Below are positions 25,178 through 32,933 of a stretch of DNA of 64,000 bases, piece after piece; the stretch's first letter is position 1; each line of letters begins with the position of its first letter. Source of the stretch: DASVCN01 sp040905665 (GTDB lineage Bacteria > Deinococcota > Deinococci > Deinococcales > Trueperaceae); NCBI GenBank assembly GCA_040905665.1, contig JBBDRD010000035.1, positions 1-64,000 of the forward strand. The letters run 5' to 3'. Made by a program: the position numbers and the translations under genes. The notes beneath the pieces are model-generated. The model worked only from the letters and a program-made list of their open reading frames with translations. It did no database searches and was not told where the DNA came from.

Positions 25178-26875
25178 ATGAATCCGGGTATCGCCTTCTC
25201 TGCTTCTAACATCTGGTCCTCGGGTCGTCAATCCAAACTTGTTGTAATACCTATTTTGTTCGCATGGATTGTTTACCGATATTGGACCGAGGTTCGCTTT
25301 ACGTTTCACGAACCGGCGATACCGATCGTACTGTCGGCTATCGTCGTCTGGACGCTCGCTTCTAGGATTGCGCCATGGGCCACTACCGGGTTTTGGCTGG
25401 CTGGCGCCTTGACGTTAGCATGGAGTATCACACCGGGAAACAGCATAGTTTACTCGTTGTGGGAGATTAGCTTTCTTGCTGCCCTAATTGCCGGCTTGCA
25501 GGTATCCTGGTTGTTCTGGCCGCTCAATATCGCCTTGCTTCTATACGGCCTGCAGATGACCTTGGCCCTAAACCTCTTCGATCTCCAGAGTTACCTTTCA
25601 GGCTCGGTCCACTACGTCGCCGGCGCTCAGTCCCTATTGCTGGTCCCGCTCGCGGTCGTTGCCTTGGTGAAGTCACGACTGGGCTGGGCGGCGGCTGGCT
25701 GGTGCCTTTTAGCCTTTGCAAGCCTCTATCTTGCATTGATTTCCGGTGCACGCGCTGTCTATCTTCCGCTCGTAATCGTACTGGTGCTCACCGTAGTCCG
25801 GTTGATCTGGTCCGGCGTTGATAGGAAGCGGCTGCTCGTTGCAACGGTCGTGCTCACACCCATGATCTACGGTTTCGACTATGTTTTTCCGAACGAACCG
25901 ATGATGACCGCTCTAGGCAAGAAAGCAACCGTTGAAGCACAAGTTAGTGCGAGCACCGATCAGGGCGGGTTCAGTAATCGATTCCGGTTGTGGGATCAAA
26001 CTCTGGGGGTTGTACTAGACCGGCCATTGGGAGCGGGCGTCGGCAGTTATCAAGCGACTGCCCACGCTTACCAGAAGTATCCGATGTCGTGGTCGAACAG
26101 TCCCCATAACTATTTTCTGGAGACGTTGGCGACGGGTGGCTGGATAAGGCTCGCGCTTTTGCTCGGCCTGCTGGTGCCTCCCTTGTTCCGGACGTGGTTC
26201 AGTCGTGAGTGGCCTTGGGCGCTCGCCGTCGGCGGAATTTGGATGACGCTTGCCTTCGATGTGACTTCGTACTACCCGAGTTTCATGATGTTGGCGTTCC
26301 TTGCGCTTGGGGTCCTGTATGCGAAGGCGCCGGTGAGCAAGGTAAGTGAGAAATTCCGAGCCTGGCAAACCGCAGTTCCGCGTGTTTTGAGCGTAGCAAC
26401 AGTGGTAGTAGGCGCGACCATGACTGCCTGGTGGTTCCTGCCCTGCACGTCCAACTCTTGTGCAGTCGACCGTTACCTGGGAATCGACTACAAGGTCCTG
26501 CCGGCTCTCGAACAGGCAGATCCCCAGGAGCGCCGAGCAATGCTGGATCGTGTTCGTGAACTTTATCCGGCGAGTTCCTGGGTCGTACGTGCTGAGCAAC
26601 GCTACGCCGAGACTCCCGAACGGCGTCTTGCGCTCGCTCGTGAATTCGCGACACGGTTTCCACTGCAGCACCCACAAAACTATCTGGACTGGTCGCGTGC
26701 GGCGTTGGAACTGGGCCAGCAGGCGGAGGCCATACAGGCAATACGCACCGGACTAGAGGTATTTCCCGCCGACCGCTACCCGTACGGCGAGCAGCGAATG
26801 ACGCGAGAGCGCTATGGGCAGTGGATAGACGACGCGGAAGGGATTATCGCAACTGCGTCGCAGGAGAGCCCCTAA
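25178..26875 (+). CDS. O-antigen-ligase/pilin-glycosylation ligase-like membrane protein
   Basis: A 565-residue protein with about ten to twelve membrane helices over the first 420 residues, followed by a soluble C-terminal tail with TPR-like character. The Wzy_C/WaaL signatures are visible: SGARAVYLPLVIV, then a long periplasmic loop with NRFRLWDQTLGVVLDRPLGAGVGSYQ, and SPHNYFLETLATGGWI. Family members transfer a lipid-linked glycan onto LPS or, for PilO/PglL types, onto pilin. The position just after pilA favours pilin as acceptor. Base composition is more A/T-rich than the neighbours, possibly reflecting transfer. Acceptor specificity is inferred. Confidence 0.82.
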   Translation: MNPGIAFSASNIWSSGRQSKLVVIPILFAWIVYRYWTEVRFTFHEPAIPIVLSAIVVWTLASRIAPWATTGFWLAGALTLAWSITPGNSIVYSLWEISFLAALIAGLQVSWLFWPLNIALLLYGLQMTLALNLFDLQSYLSGSVHYVAGAQSLLLVPLAVVALVKSRLGWAAAGWCLLAFASLYLALISGARAVYLPLVIVLVLTVVRLIWSGVDRKRLLVATVVLTPMIYGFDYVFPNEPMMTALGKKATVEAQVSASTDQGGFSNRFRLWDQTLGVVLDRPLGAGVGSYQATAHAYQKYPMSWSNSPHNYFLETLATGGWIRLALLLGLLVPPLFRTWFSREWPWALAVGGIWMTLAFDVTSYYPSFMMLAFLALGVLYAKAPVSKVSEKFRAWQTAVPRVLSVATVVVGATMTAWWFLPCTSNSCAVDRYLGIDYKVLPALEQADPQERRAMLDRVRELYPASSWVVRAEQRYAETPERRLALAREFATRFPLQHPQNYLDWSRAALELGQQAEAIQAIRTGLEVFPADRYPYGEQRMTRERYGQWIDDAEGIIATASQESP

Positions 26876-26918
26876 CCCTAGCCCGTGTCCACCTGCCCCA
26901 CGCCTAACTAATGAGCGC

Positions 26919-28085
26919 CTACTGGCTCGACACGGTTCGCAGTGCTTCCCCCAAAACGCGTGGAACTTCGCCTCCCAATCCCGGCCAGATAGGCAGGCTC
27001 ATTACCTCAGTTGCGAGCTGTTCCGCCACCGGGATGGGCGACGCGTGACTTGAGCTTGATTTGTCAATCAGCCGCCGAAGAGAAGCTGGATAGAAAACTG
27101 CGCTGGCCAGTCCCGCCGCCTCGAGCGCCTGTCTGGCTGCGGTTCGCTTTCCGTTCTTTACCCGGATCGTGAACTGGTGGTACACGTGGCCGTCACTGTC
27201 CTTCGGGACAATCACTCCCGGCATGCCGAAGAGTTCTTGCCCATATCGCTCCGCAGCGTCCCGCCGAGATGAATTCCACCCGTCCACCCGCGGCAACTTC
27301 ACCCGAAGTACCGCAGCTTGAATCTCATCCAACCGGGAGTTGTACCCCGGCATCTCGTTCTCGTATCGCCGCTCAAGCGACGCCCCATGGTTTCGCAGCA
27401 TTCGCGCCAACCGCGCAACATCGTCGTCGTTGGTGGCCAGCATTCCCCCGTCGCCGTAGGCGCCCAGGTTCTTGGTCGGATAAAAGGAGAAAGCGCCGGC
27501 GTCGCCCAGCGATCCCGTCTTCCTGCCTATCAGTCGACGATCGGGTGTGTTCTCGTCCCCCTCCGAATCACCGTGGTACACCGCTCCAAACGACTGAGCA
27601 CAGTCTTCCAGCACCTTGAGTCCGTGCGTGCTGGCGATAGCCGTGATCTTCGTCATCGCCGCCGGGTTGCCAAACAGATGCACCGGAAGGAGCGCCTTTG
27701 TCCGCTCCGTAATTGCCGCCTCGATTAGGTCGGGATCGATGTTGAACGAGTCTTCGCGTACGTCCACGAAAACCGGGGAGGCGCCAACGTTTATGATCGC
27801 CTCCGCCGTAGCGAAGAAGGAGAACGAGGTAGTAATGACCTCGTCACCCGGACCCACACCGAGGGCGCGTAGGCCAATCACCAACGCATCGGTACCCGAA
27901 TTAAGCCCGACAGCATGCTTGACCCCCAGGTACTCGGCCGCCTCCCGCTCGAACGCCTCCACCTCTGGACCCAAAACGAACTGGCCGCTTCTCAGCACTC
28001 GTAGGACGGCGTTACTCAGCTCGTCCCACAACTCCTCGATCTCGCCAGTCAGGTCGAGCATGGGGATGCGAATGTCTTTCGTCAT
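26919..28085 (-). CDS. DegT/DnrJ/EryC1/StrS-family sugar aminotransferase
   Basis: A PLP-dependent enzyme that aminates nucleotide-linked keto sugars for surface glycans. GLNSGTDALVIGLRALGVG binds the cofactor phosphate, VLEDCAQSFGA carries the PLP Asp, and SFYPTKNLGAYGDGGM contains the Schiff-base Lys. I chose the ATG at 28085 (388 residues) because a TTGGCA/TAGACT promoter lies over codons further upstream, so the longer frame from 28187 could not be fully transcribed from it; 28127 is another option. It faces the pilin-ligase gene tail to tail and may supply an amino sugar for that glycan. Confidence 0.9.
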   Translation of the reverse strand: MTKDIRIPMLDLTGEIEELWDELSNAVLRVLRSGQFVLGPEVEAFEREAAEYLGVKHAVGLNSGTDALVIGLRALGVGPGDEVITTSFSFFATAEAIINVGASPVFVDVREDSFNIDPDLIEAAITERTKALLPVHLFGNPAAMTKITAIASTHGLKVLEDCAQSFGAVYHGDSEGDENTPDRRLIGRKTGSLGDAGAFSFYPTKNLGAYGDGGMLATNDDDVARLARMLRNHGASLERRYENEMPGYNSRLDEIQAAVLRVKLPRVDGWNSSRRDAAERYGQELFGMPGVIVPKDSDGHVYHQFTIRVKNGKRTAARQALEAAGLASAVFYPASLRRLIDKSSSSHASPIPVAEQLATEVMSLPIWPGLGGEVPRVLGEALRTVSSQ

Positions 28086-28140
28086 GTCTGCTTCGATGTC
28101 ATGGTAGCTCCGTTGAAGGAATGTCATTCGTTGCCGAGAC

Positions 28141-28168
28141 AGTCTACTCCGAACGGCTTCCGTGCCAA
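28141..28168 (-). promoter_or_regulatory. Sigma-70-type promoter of the aminotransferase gene
   Basis: On the minus strand TTGGCA (28168-28163) and TAGACT (28146-28141) are separated by 16 bases. Transcription would begin near 28134, which decides against the most upstream start codon of the aminotransferase. Confidence 0.6.
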
Positions 28169-28231
28169 CTTTGACTAAAGGGATCACCTTGTCCTAGCGG
28201 CTGTGGATGTATGACACGCTAAAAGTTCTGT

Positions 28232-28528
28232 ATGACGAAGGTCAAAGTAGGTACCCGATTTCAAGTCGTAGTGCCGCGTGAGGCGCGGGAGGCGCTCAAG
28301 CTGTCCCCCGGGGACCGACTCAAAGTGGGCGTGGAAGGCAACGCAGTAGTTATGCTCATCGTTCGCGCAGCCGAACTCCGCGCTCGAGCCTCGATCGGGT
28401 TCGCGGAAGGGCTGCATCGGGCAAACGCAATCGACGCTGGGGCGAAAAAGTTCCTGACAAACGACACACGCCTGGCCCGTGGGGACCTCGGGCTCGAGGT
28501 TCAACTACTTCATGATCTCGGACGGTAG
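28232..28528 (+). CDS. AbrB/MazE-type antitoxin fused to the tail of a PIN toxin
   Basis: A 98-residue frame. Residues 1-45 are a SpoVT/AbrB swapped-hairpin DNA-binding domain (VKVGTRFQVVVPREAREALKLSPGD). From about residue 58 the sequence changes to the C-terminal part of a VapC-type PIN domain: LHRANAIDAGAKKFLTNDTRLAR, then GLEVQLLHDLGR. A normal pair would be an antitoxin of about 80 residues and a separate toxin of about 130. The toxin lacks its N-terminal catalytic acids, so nuclease activity is unlikely. I read this as a vapBC operon collapsed by an in-frame deletion; the DNA-binding half may still fold. Confidence 0.7.
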   Translation: MTKVKVGTRFQVVVPREAREALKLSPGDRLKVGVEGNAVVMLIVRAAELRARASIGFAEGLHRANAIDAGAKKFLTNDTRLARGDLGLEVQLLHDLGR

Positions 28529-28578
28529 GTGACCGAGGCAACTCGGCACCAGGATGCAGGAGCTCGGCTTCTGACTCC

Positions 28579-28608
28579 TTGATATCCACGTCCAACCTAT
28601 GCTTTACT
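28579..28608 (+). promoter_or_regulatory. Probable promoter of the riboswitch-metY transcript
   Basis: TTGATA (28579-28584) and TTTACT (28603-28608) are separated by 18 bases. The predicted start near 28615 is about 35 bases upstream of the riboswitch. Confidence 0.5.
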
Positions 28609-28648
28609 CGAAAGCGTTCCCGCGATGCTCGGCAAAAGCAGCGCGGAA

Positions 28649-28770
28649 CCTTATCCAGAGCGGACGAGGGATCTGGCCCAACGACTCCGCAGCAACCAGC
28701 CTTCATTCAGGCGGGTGCTAACTCCAGCCGACGGCAATGCCACGATGGTGCGCCAACCGGAAAGATGGGG
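28649..28770 (+). promoter_or_regulatory. SAM-I (S-box) riboswitch
   Basis: The conserved core is directly readable: CTTATCCAGAGCGG, GAGGGATCTGGCCCAACGA, CCGCAGCAACCAGCC, then GGTGCTAACTCC. The closing helix P1 pairs CCTTATC (28649-28655) with GATGGGG (28764-28770) through five Watson-Crick or A-U pairs and two G-U pairs. It precedes metY, the usual type of target, so S-adenosylmethionine should repress the downstream methionine genes. No classic U-tract terminator is visible before metY, so control may be at translation or through another structure. Confidence 0.93.
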
Positions 28771-28824
28771 GCGAAAGCCTCTAACGACGAGCCCGACCAG
28801 GGGCCCAAAGGAGGCGACCAGCAG

Positions 28825-28893
28825 ATGCAATTCCCAAAACACGTACTAATTAGAGACCGAATCTCCTCGTTGCGAATGTTTCGCGCGGCCTAG
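28825..28893 (+). CDS. Possible leader peptide between SAM riboswitch and metY
   Basis: A 22-codon frame (MQFPKHVLIRDRISSLRMFRAA) begins seven bases after AAAGGAGGCGACC, the strongest Shine-Dalgarno match in this region. It lies 55 bases after the riboswitch and 158 bases before metY. The leader contains two Met codons and no Cys. GCCTC at 28777-28781 can pair with the GAGGC of its ribosome binding site, offering a route for the riboswitch to control it. Function is conjecture; no homologue is recognised. Confidence 0.4.
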   Translation: MQFPKHVLIRDRISSLRMFRAA

Positions 28894-28970
28894 CACCGGC
28901 TCTACCAGAGCTCGCTAGGGTCGCAAGCAGTTCGGCGATATTCTCGCGTCGCCGAAGGTCGCTTTCTGAC

Positions 28971-28988
28971 TGCCGGCACACGCCGGCA
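28971..28988 (+). promoter_or_regulatory. Hairpin in the metY leader
   Basis: TGCCGGC, loop ACAC, GCCGGCA gives seven perfect pairs. A second inverted repeat TTCGGCG/CGCCGAA (28931-28956) sits just upstream. No T-run follows either, so these look like structured leader elements or factor-dependent pause sites. Confidence 0.5.
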
Positions 28989-29051
28989 CTTGAAAGGGAC
29001 CGAGAAACCGTACCCTTTGGCAACGAGACATCTCGGGAAGAGGAGAACCCA

Positions 29052-30368
29052 ATGCCCTACCGCTTTGAAACCTTGCAGATACACGCCGGCCAGGAACAGG
29101 TGGAAGGAACCACCAAGTCCCGCGCCGTTCCCATCTATCAAACTACCGCCTACAACTTCGACGATGCCGACCACGCCGCCCGGCTCTTCGCCCTTCAGGA
29201 GTTCGGCAACATCTACACCCGCATCATGAACCCGACGAACGACGTCCTGGAACGCCGGATCGCCGCGCTGGAAGGTGGCACGGCCGCCTTGGCGGTCGCC
29301 TCCGGCCACGCCGCCGAGTTCATATCCATTACCACGCTTGCCCACGCGGGCGACAATATCGTTGCCTCGCCGAACCTCTACGGCGGCACCGCCAACCTGT
29401 TCAAGGTGACGCTTCCACGGCTCGGCATCCGGGTGAAGTTTGCAGATCCCGACGATTCACCGGCAGAGTATGCCCGACTCATCGACGACTCGACCAAGGC
29501 CGTCTACCTCGAGTCGATCCCCAACCCCTCACTCAAACTTCCCGATCTCGACGCCATAGCAGCCGCTGCGCATGCACGCCAGGTGGCGGTAATCGTGGAC
29601 AATACCAGCGCCATGGGTGGATACCTCTACCGTCCCATCGAACATGGGGCCGATATCGTGTTGCACTCGGCAACCAAGTGGATCAACGGGCACGGAACCG
29701 GAATTGGCGGGCTCATCGTCGACGCGGGCACCTTCGACTGGGGAAGCGGCCGCTATCCGGCGTTTACCGAGCCTTCCGAGAGCTATAACGGCATCAAGTT
29801 CTGGGAGGTCTTCGGCAAGGACGGGCCCTTCGGCAATATCGCCTTCGCAATTCGGGCACGGGTAGAGGGGCTCCGCGACATCGGCGCTACACTTGCACCG
29901 CAGAACGCCTTCCTCTTCCTCCAGGGTCTGGAAACGTTGTCGCTCCGCGCTGACCGCCACATCGAGAACACTCTGGCGCTCGCCAAGTGGCTCAAGGAGC
30001 AACCGCAGGTGATCTCGGTCAACTACCCTGGTCTGCCCGATCACCCTCAGCAAGGGCACGTCCGTAAGCACTTCCCCAAGGGTGCCGGCGGCTTTCTCAC
30101 CTTCGAGCTGGAAGGTGGCGCGGCGGCCGGAAAGGCCCTCGTCAACGCCGTCCAACTCATTTCACGCCTGGTCAACCTGGGCGACGCCAAGACCTCGGTG
30201 ACTCATCCCGCGTCGACCACTCACTCTCAGCTGAGCGAGGCGGAGTTGCGCGCGGCGGGAGTATCACCGGGGCAGGTCCGCATCGCAACCGGTCTGGAGC
30301 ATATCGACGACATAATCCAGGATCTCTCGCAAGCCCTCGAAGCGGCCCGCCGACTCGCAGCCGCTTGA
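29052..30368 (+). CDS. metY: O-acetylhomoserine aminocarboxypropyltransferase (sulfhydrylase)
   Basis: A 438-residue PLP enzyme of the Cys/Met metabolism family that makes homocysteine from O-acetylhomoserine and sulfide. AVPIYQTTAYNFDDADHAA is at the N-terminus, ASGHAAEFISI near residue 80 binds PLP phosphate, and SATKWINGHGT (about 205-215) carries the PLP-binding Lys. The length of about 430 and the GIKFWEVFGKDGPFGN insertion separate MetY from the shorter cystathionine enzymes. GAAGAGGAGAACCC precedes the ATG. It lies downstream of the SAM-I riboswitch and upstream of a paralogue and metX, forming one methionine operon. Confidence 0.94.
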   Translation: MPYRFETLQIHAGQEQVEGTTKSRAVPIYQTTAYNFDDADHAARLFALQEFGNIYTRIMNPTNDVLERRIAALEGGTAALAVASGHAAEFISITTLAHAGDNIVASPNLYGGTANLFKVTLPRLGIRVKFADPDDSPAEYARLIDDSTKAVYLESIPNPSLKLPDLDAIAAAAHARQVAVIVDNTSAMGGYLYRPIEHGADIVLHSATKWINGHGTGIGGLIVDAGTFDWGSGRYPAFTEPSESYNGIKFWEVFGKDGPFGNIAFAIRARVEGLRDIGATLAPQNAFLFLQGLETLSLRADRHIENTLALAKWLKEQPQVISVNYPGLPDHPQQGHVRKHFPKGAGGFLTFELEGGAAAGKALVNAVQLISRLVNLGDAKTSVTHPASTTHSQLSEAELRAAGVSPGQVRIATGLEHIDDIIQDLSQALEAARRLAAA

Positions 30369-30426
30369 GCATGAAAGAACAGGGCATGAAAGAACTGAGC
30401 GTGAAAGAACTAGCATGAAAGACGCG
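30369..30426 (+). repeat. 14-15-bp x4 repeat containing the start of the second metY
   Basis: GCATGAAAGAACAGG, GCATGAAAGAACTGA, GCGTGAAAGAACTA and GCATGAAAGACGCG follow one another. The fourth unit carries the ATG of the next gene. The first three spell an in-frame micro-ORF (MKEQGMKELSVKELA) whose TGA overlaps that ATG. Confidence 0.9.
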
Positions 30427-31689
30427 CGCGGCTTCGACACACTCCAGGTACACGCTGCTCAGGAGACGGCGGACCCGACCACCGGTGCGCGGGCCGTACC
30501 CATCTACCTCACCAGCTCCTTCGTCTTCGCTAGCGCCGCCGACGCTCAAGGCCGCTTCGCCGGCACCGAGCCCGGCTATCAGTACGGCCGCATGCACAAT
30601 CCGACCGTCGAGGCGTTCGCGCGCCGGGTGCAGGCGCTCGAGGGGGGAGCGGCGTCCGTCGCGCTCTCGTCCGGCCAGGCGGCGACAACCGCGATTCTGC
30701 TAGCCATTGCCAGGCCGGGAACGAACATAGTGTTGTCGCGTGAGGTGTTTGGCGGAACCTTCTCCGTTGCCCGAAAGGTTCTCGAGCCGTGGGGCTGTTC
30801 GGTCAGGCCGGTAGCTCCGGAAGCGGACGCTATCACGGAGGCGCTGGACCGAGACACCGTGGGCGTGTGGGTAGAGTCGATAGCCAACCCAAGCGGCACG
30901 GTGCCCGACCTACCGGCCGTCGCGGACGCCGCGCACAAGGCGAACGTGCCGCTTATCGTCGACAACACCTTCGGCGCCGGTGGTTACCTCTGCCAGCCAC
31001 TCGAGCAAGGGGCGGATGCGGTCGTTCACTCGGCCACCAAGTGGATCGGCGGGCACGGCACCTTCGTCGGCGGCGTAGTGGTTGACGGCGCCAGCTTCGA
31101 CTGGGACCAGGAGCGCTACCCGGCCTTCCACGCGTTGGATGGCCGGGGCCGCAGTCCCGTGACGGTAGGGGGCAAGAGTGCCCTGGCCGCTCGAGTACAC
31201 GACCTGGGACTCTTCACAATGGGAATGACCCTCTCACCGCACGATGCATTCCTGGGGCTCCAGGGACTGGAGACCTTGTCGCTGCGGGTGGCTCGGGAGT
31301 GTGCCTCGGCACTGGAGCTGGCCCGCTGGCTCGAGCATCAGCAAGGTGTCGCGCGAGTCGTCTATCCCGGGCTCGAGCACCACCCGTCGCACGAGGTGGC
31401 AAAGCGTGTCCTGCGAAACGGGTTCGGAGCGGTGCTCTGCTTCGAAACCGACACCGTCGAGCGCGCCCACGGCTTCCTCGACCGGGTAGAGCTGGCCTCG
31501 CACCTGGCGAACATCGGCGATGCGAAGACGGTGGTGATCAATCCCTGGACGACCACCCACGCGAGTATGTCCGAGGACGCACGCCGGGCGGCGGGCGTTA
31601 CCCCTGCTCTGGTACGGGTAAGCGTGGGCATCGAGGATCTCTCTGACTTGAAAGCCGACTTCGCGCAGGCATTGGATGTTCCCCGATGA
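30415..31689 (+). CDS. Second O-acetylhomoserine sulfhydrylase-like PLP enzyme
   Basis: A 424-residue paralogue of the preceding gene. Shared landmarks are ARAVPIYLTSSFVFASAADA, LSSGQAATTAILLAIARPG, VDNTFGAGGYLCQPLEQGAD and the PLP-lysine motif SATKWIGGHGTFVGG. The two proteins are clearly diverged, so they may differ in substrate: one may be a true MetY and the other may prefer O-succinylhomoserine or act in cysteine/homocysteine exchange. The ATG overlaps a repeat-derived micro-ORF stop, and its end overlaps the metX start by four bases (ATGA). Confidence 0.9.
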   Translation: MKDARGFDTLQVHAAQETADPTTGARAVPIYLTSSFVFASAADAQGRFAGTEPGYQYGRMHNPTVEAFARRVQALEGGAASVALSSGQAATTAILLAIARPGTNIVLSREVFGGTFSVARKVLEPWGCSVRPVAPEADAITEALDRDTVGVWVESIANPSGTVPDLPAVADAAHKANVPLIVDNTFGAGGYLCQPLEQGADAVVHSATKWIGGHGTFVGGVVVDGASFDWDQERYPAFHALDGRGRSPVTVGGKSALAARVHDLGLFTMGMTLSPHDAFLGLQGLETLSLRVARECASALELARWLEHQQGVARVVYPGLEHHPSHEVAKRVLRNGFGAVLCFETDTVERAHGFLDRVELASHLANIGDAKTVVINPWTTTHASMSEDARRAAGVTPALVRVSVGIEDLSDLKADFAQALDVPR

Positions 31690-32933
31690 GCCACACCCGC
31701 ACCCTGATTCATGAGACCTGGGGCGATCACGAGGCGCTTCTGGCGCGCAGTTCGGGAACCAATCCCGGCAGCGCCGGACCGGTGCAGATAGGCCTGATCG
31801 ACGTCGCCACGCCAGGACGGCCGCTCGCACTCGAGCTGGGCGGCGAGCTCAAGCAGGTGGCAGTCGCGTACGAGACCTATGGCGAGCTCAATGCCAAGGG
31901 CGACAATGCCGTGCTGGTGTGTCATGCGCTCACGGGCTCGGCGCACGCCGCCGGCATTCACGACCGCGAGGAGGTGCCCGGTTGGTGGGACCCGCTAATC
32001 GGGCCCGGCAAGGCGATCGATACCAACCGCTTTTTTGTCATCTGCCCAAATGTTCTGGGCGGCTGCTATGGAACAACAGGTCCGGTGTCGCTCGACTCGG
32101 AAACCGGCCGCCCTTACGGCATAGATTTTCCACGCTATACCGTGCGGGACATGGTCCACGTGCAGCACCGGCTTATCCAGGCGCTGGGAGTCAAGCGCCT
32201 CACCGCGGCGATCGGCGGTTCGATGGGCGGAATGCAGGTGCTCGAGTGGGCCGCCTGCTATCCCGAAATGGTGCGGGCGATTGTGCCGATCGCGGTTGGC
32301 GCCCGCCACTCCGCCTGGGCGATCGGCCTCAACGAGGTTGCACGCCGGGCGATCATGGCTGATCCTGCCTGGCAGGGTGGCCACTATCCGGTATTCGAAC
32401 AGCCCGAGACGGGTCTTGGACTTGCCCGGGCAATTGCCATGCTCTCCTACCGCTCCTTTGATTCCCTCGAGTCGAAATTTGGCCGGGAACGCGTGGCCCA
32501 GGTGGCTGGAGGCCCCGCGGATGCGCAGGGCAACGGACAAAGCAACGGGGGATCAGGCGGAGGCAAGGGCGACGGCCTGCAGGCACTCTCCAAGAGCTTC
32601 GAGATCGCCTCCTACCTCTCTTATCAGGGCGTGAAGTTGGTCCAGCGATTCGACGCCAACACCTATATACACCTCACCCTGGCGATGGACGATTTCGATG
32701 TCGCGGACGCGCGCGGGCCGCTCACGGAGGTCCTCGAGCGCCTCGATATTCCGGCGCTGGTTATGGGCATCAGCAGCGATGTGCTCTACCCGGAGACCGA
32801 ACAACGGCAACTGGTAGAGGCGCTGCCAAACGCCAAGTACGCACGGATCATCTCACCCCACGGACATGACGCCTTTCTCATCGAGTTCCCGCAGGTTGCC
32901 GCGCGCCTGCGCCGTTTCCTAAACGAACTTTGA
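31686..32933 (+). CDS. metX: Homoserine O-acetyltransferase
   Basis: A 415-residue alpha/beta-hydrolase that activates homoserine with acetyl-CoA, making the substrate for the two upstream enzymes. HALTGSAHAAG, GGSMGGMQ with the nucleophile at Ser179, and the later Asp (SSDVLYP) and His (SPHGHDAFLIE) of the triad are all visible. The lid region holds a Gly/Asn/Gln-rich insertion (about 278-298) absent from typical homologues and likely a flexible loop. Its last 15 bases overlap the convergent ABC ATPase gene. True acetyl versus succinyl specificity is inferred from the MetY partners. Confidence 0.93.
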   Translation: MSHTRTLIHETWGDHEALLARSSGTNPGSAGPVQIGLIDVATPGRPLALELGGELKQVAVAYETYGELNAKGDNAVLVCHALTGSAHAAGIHDREEVPGWWDPLIGPGKAIDTNRFFVICPNVLGGCYGTTGPVSLDSETGRPYGIDFPRYTVRDMVHVQHRLIQALGVKRLTAAIGGSMGGMQVLEWAACYPEMVRAIVPIAVGARHSAWAIGLNEVARRAIMADPAWQGGHYPVFEQPETGLGLARAIAMLSYRSFDSLESKFGRERVAQVAGGPADAQGNGQSNGGSGGGKGDGLQALSKSFEIASYLSYQGVKLVQRFDANTYIHLTLAMDDFDVADARGPLTEVLERLDIPALVMGISSDVLYPETEQRQLVEALPNAKYARIISPHGHDAFLIEFPQVAARLRRFLNEL

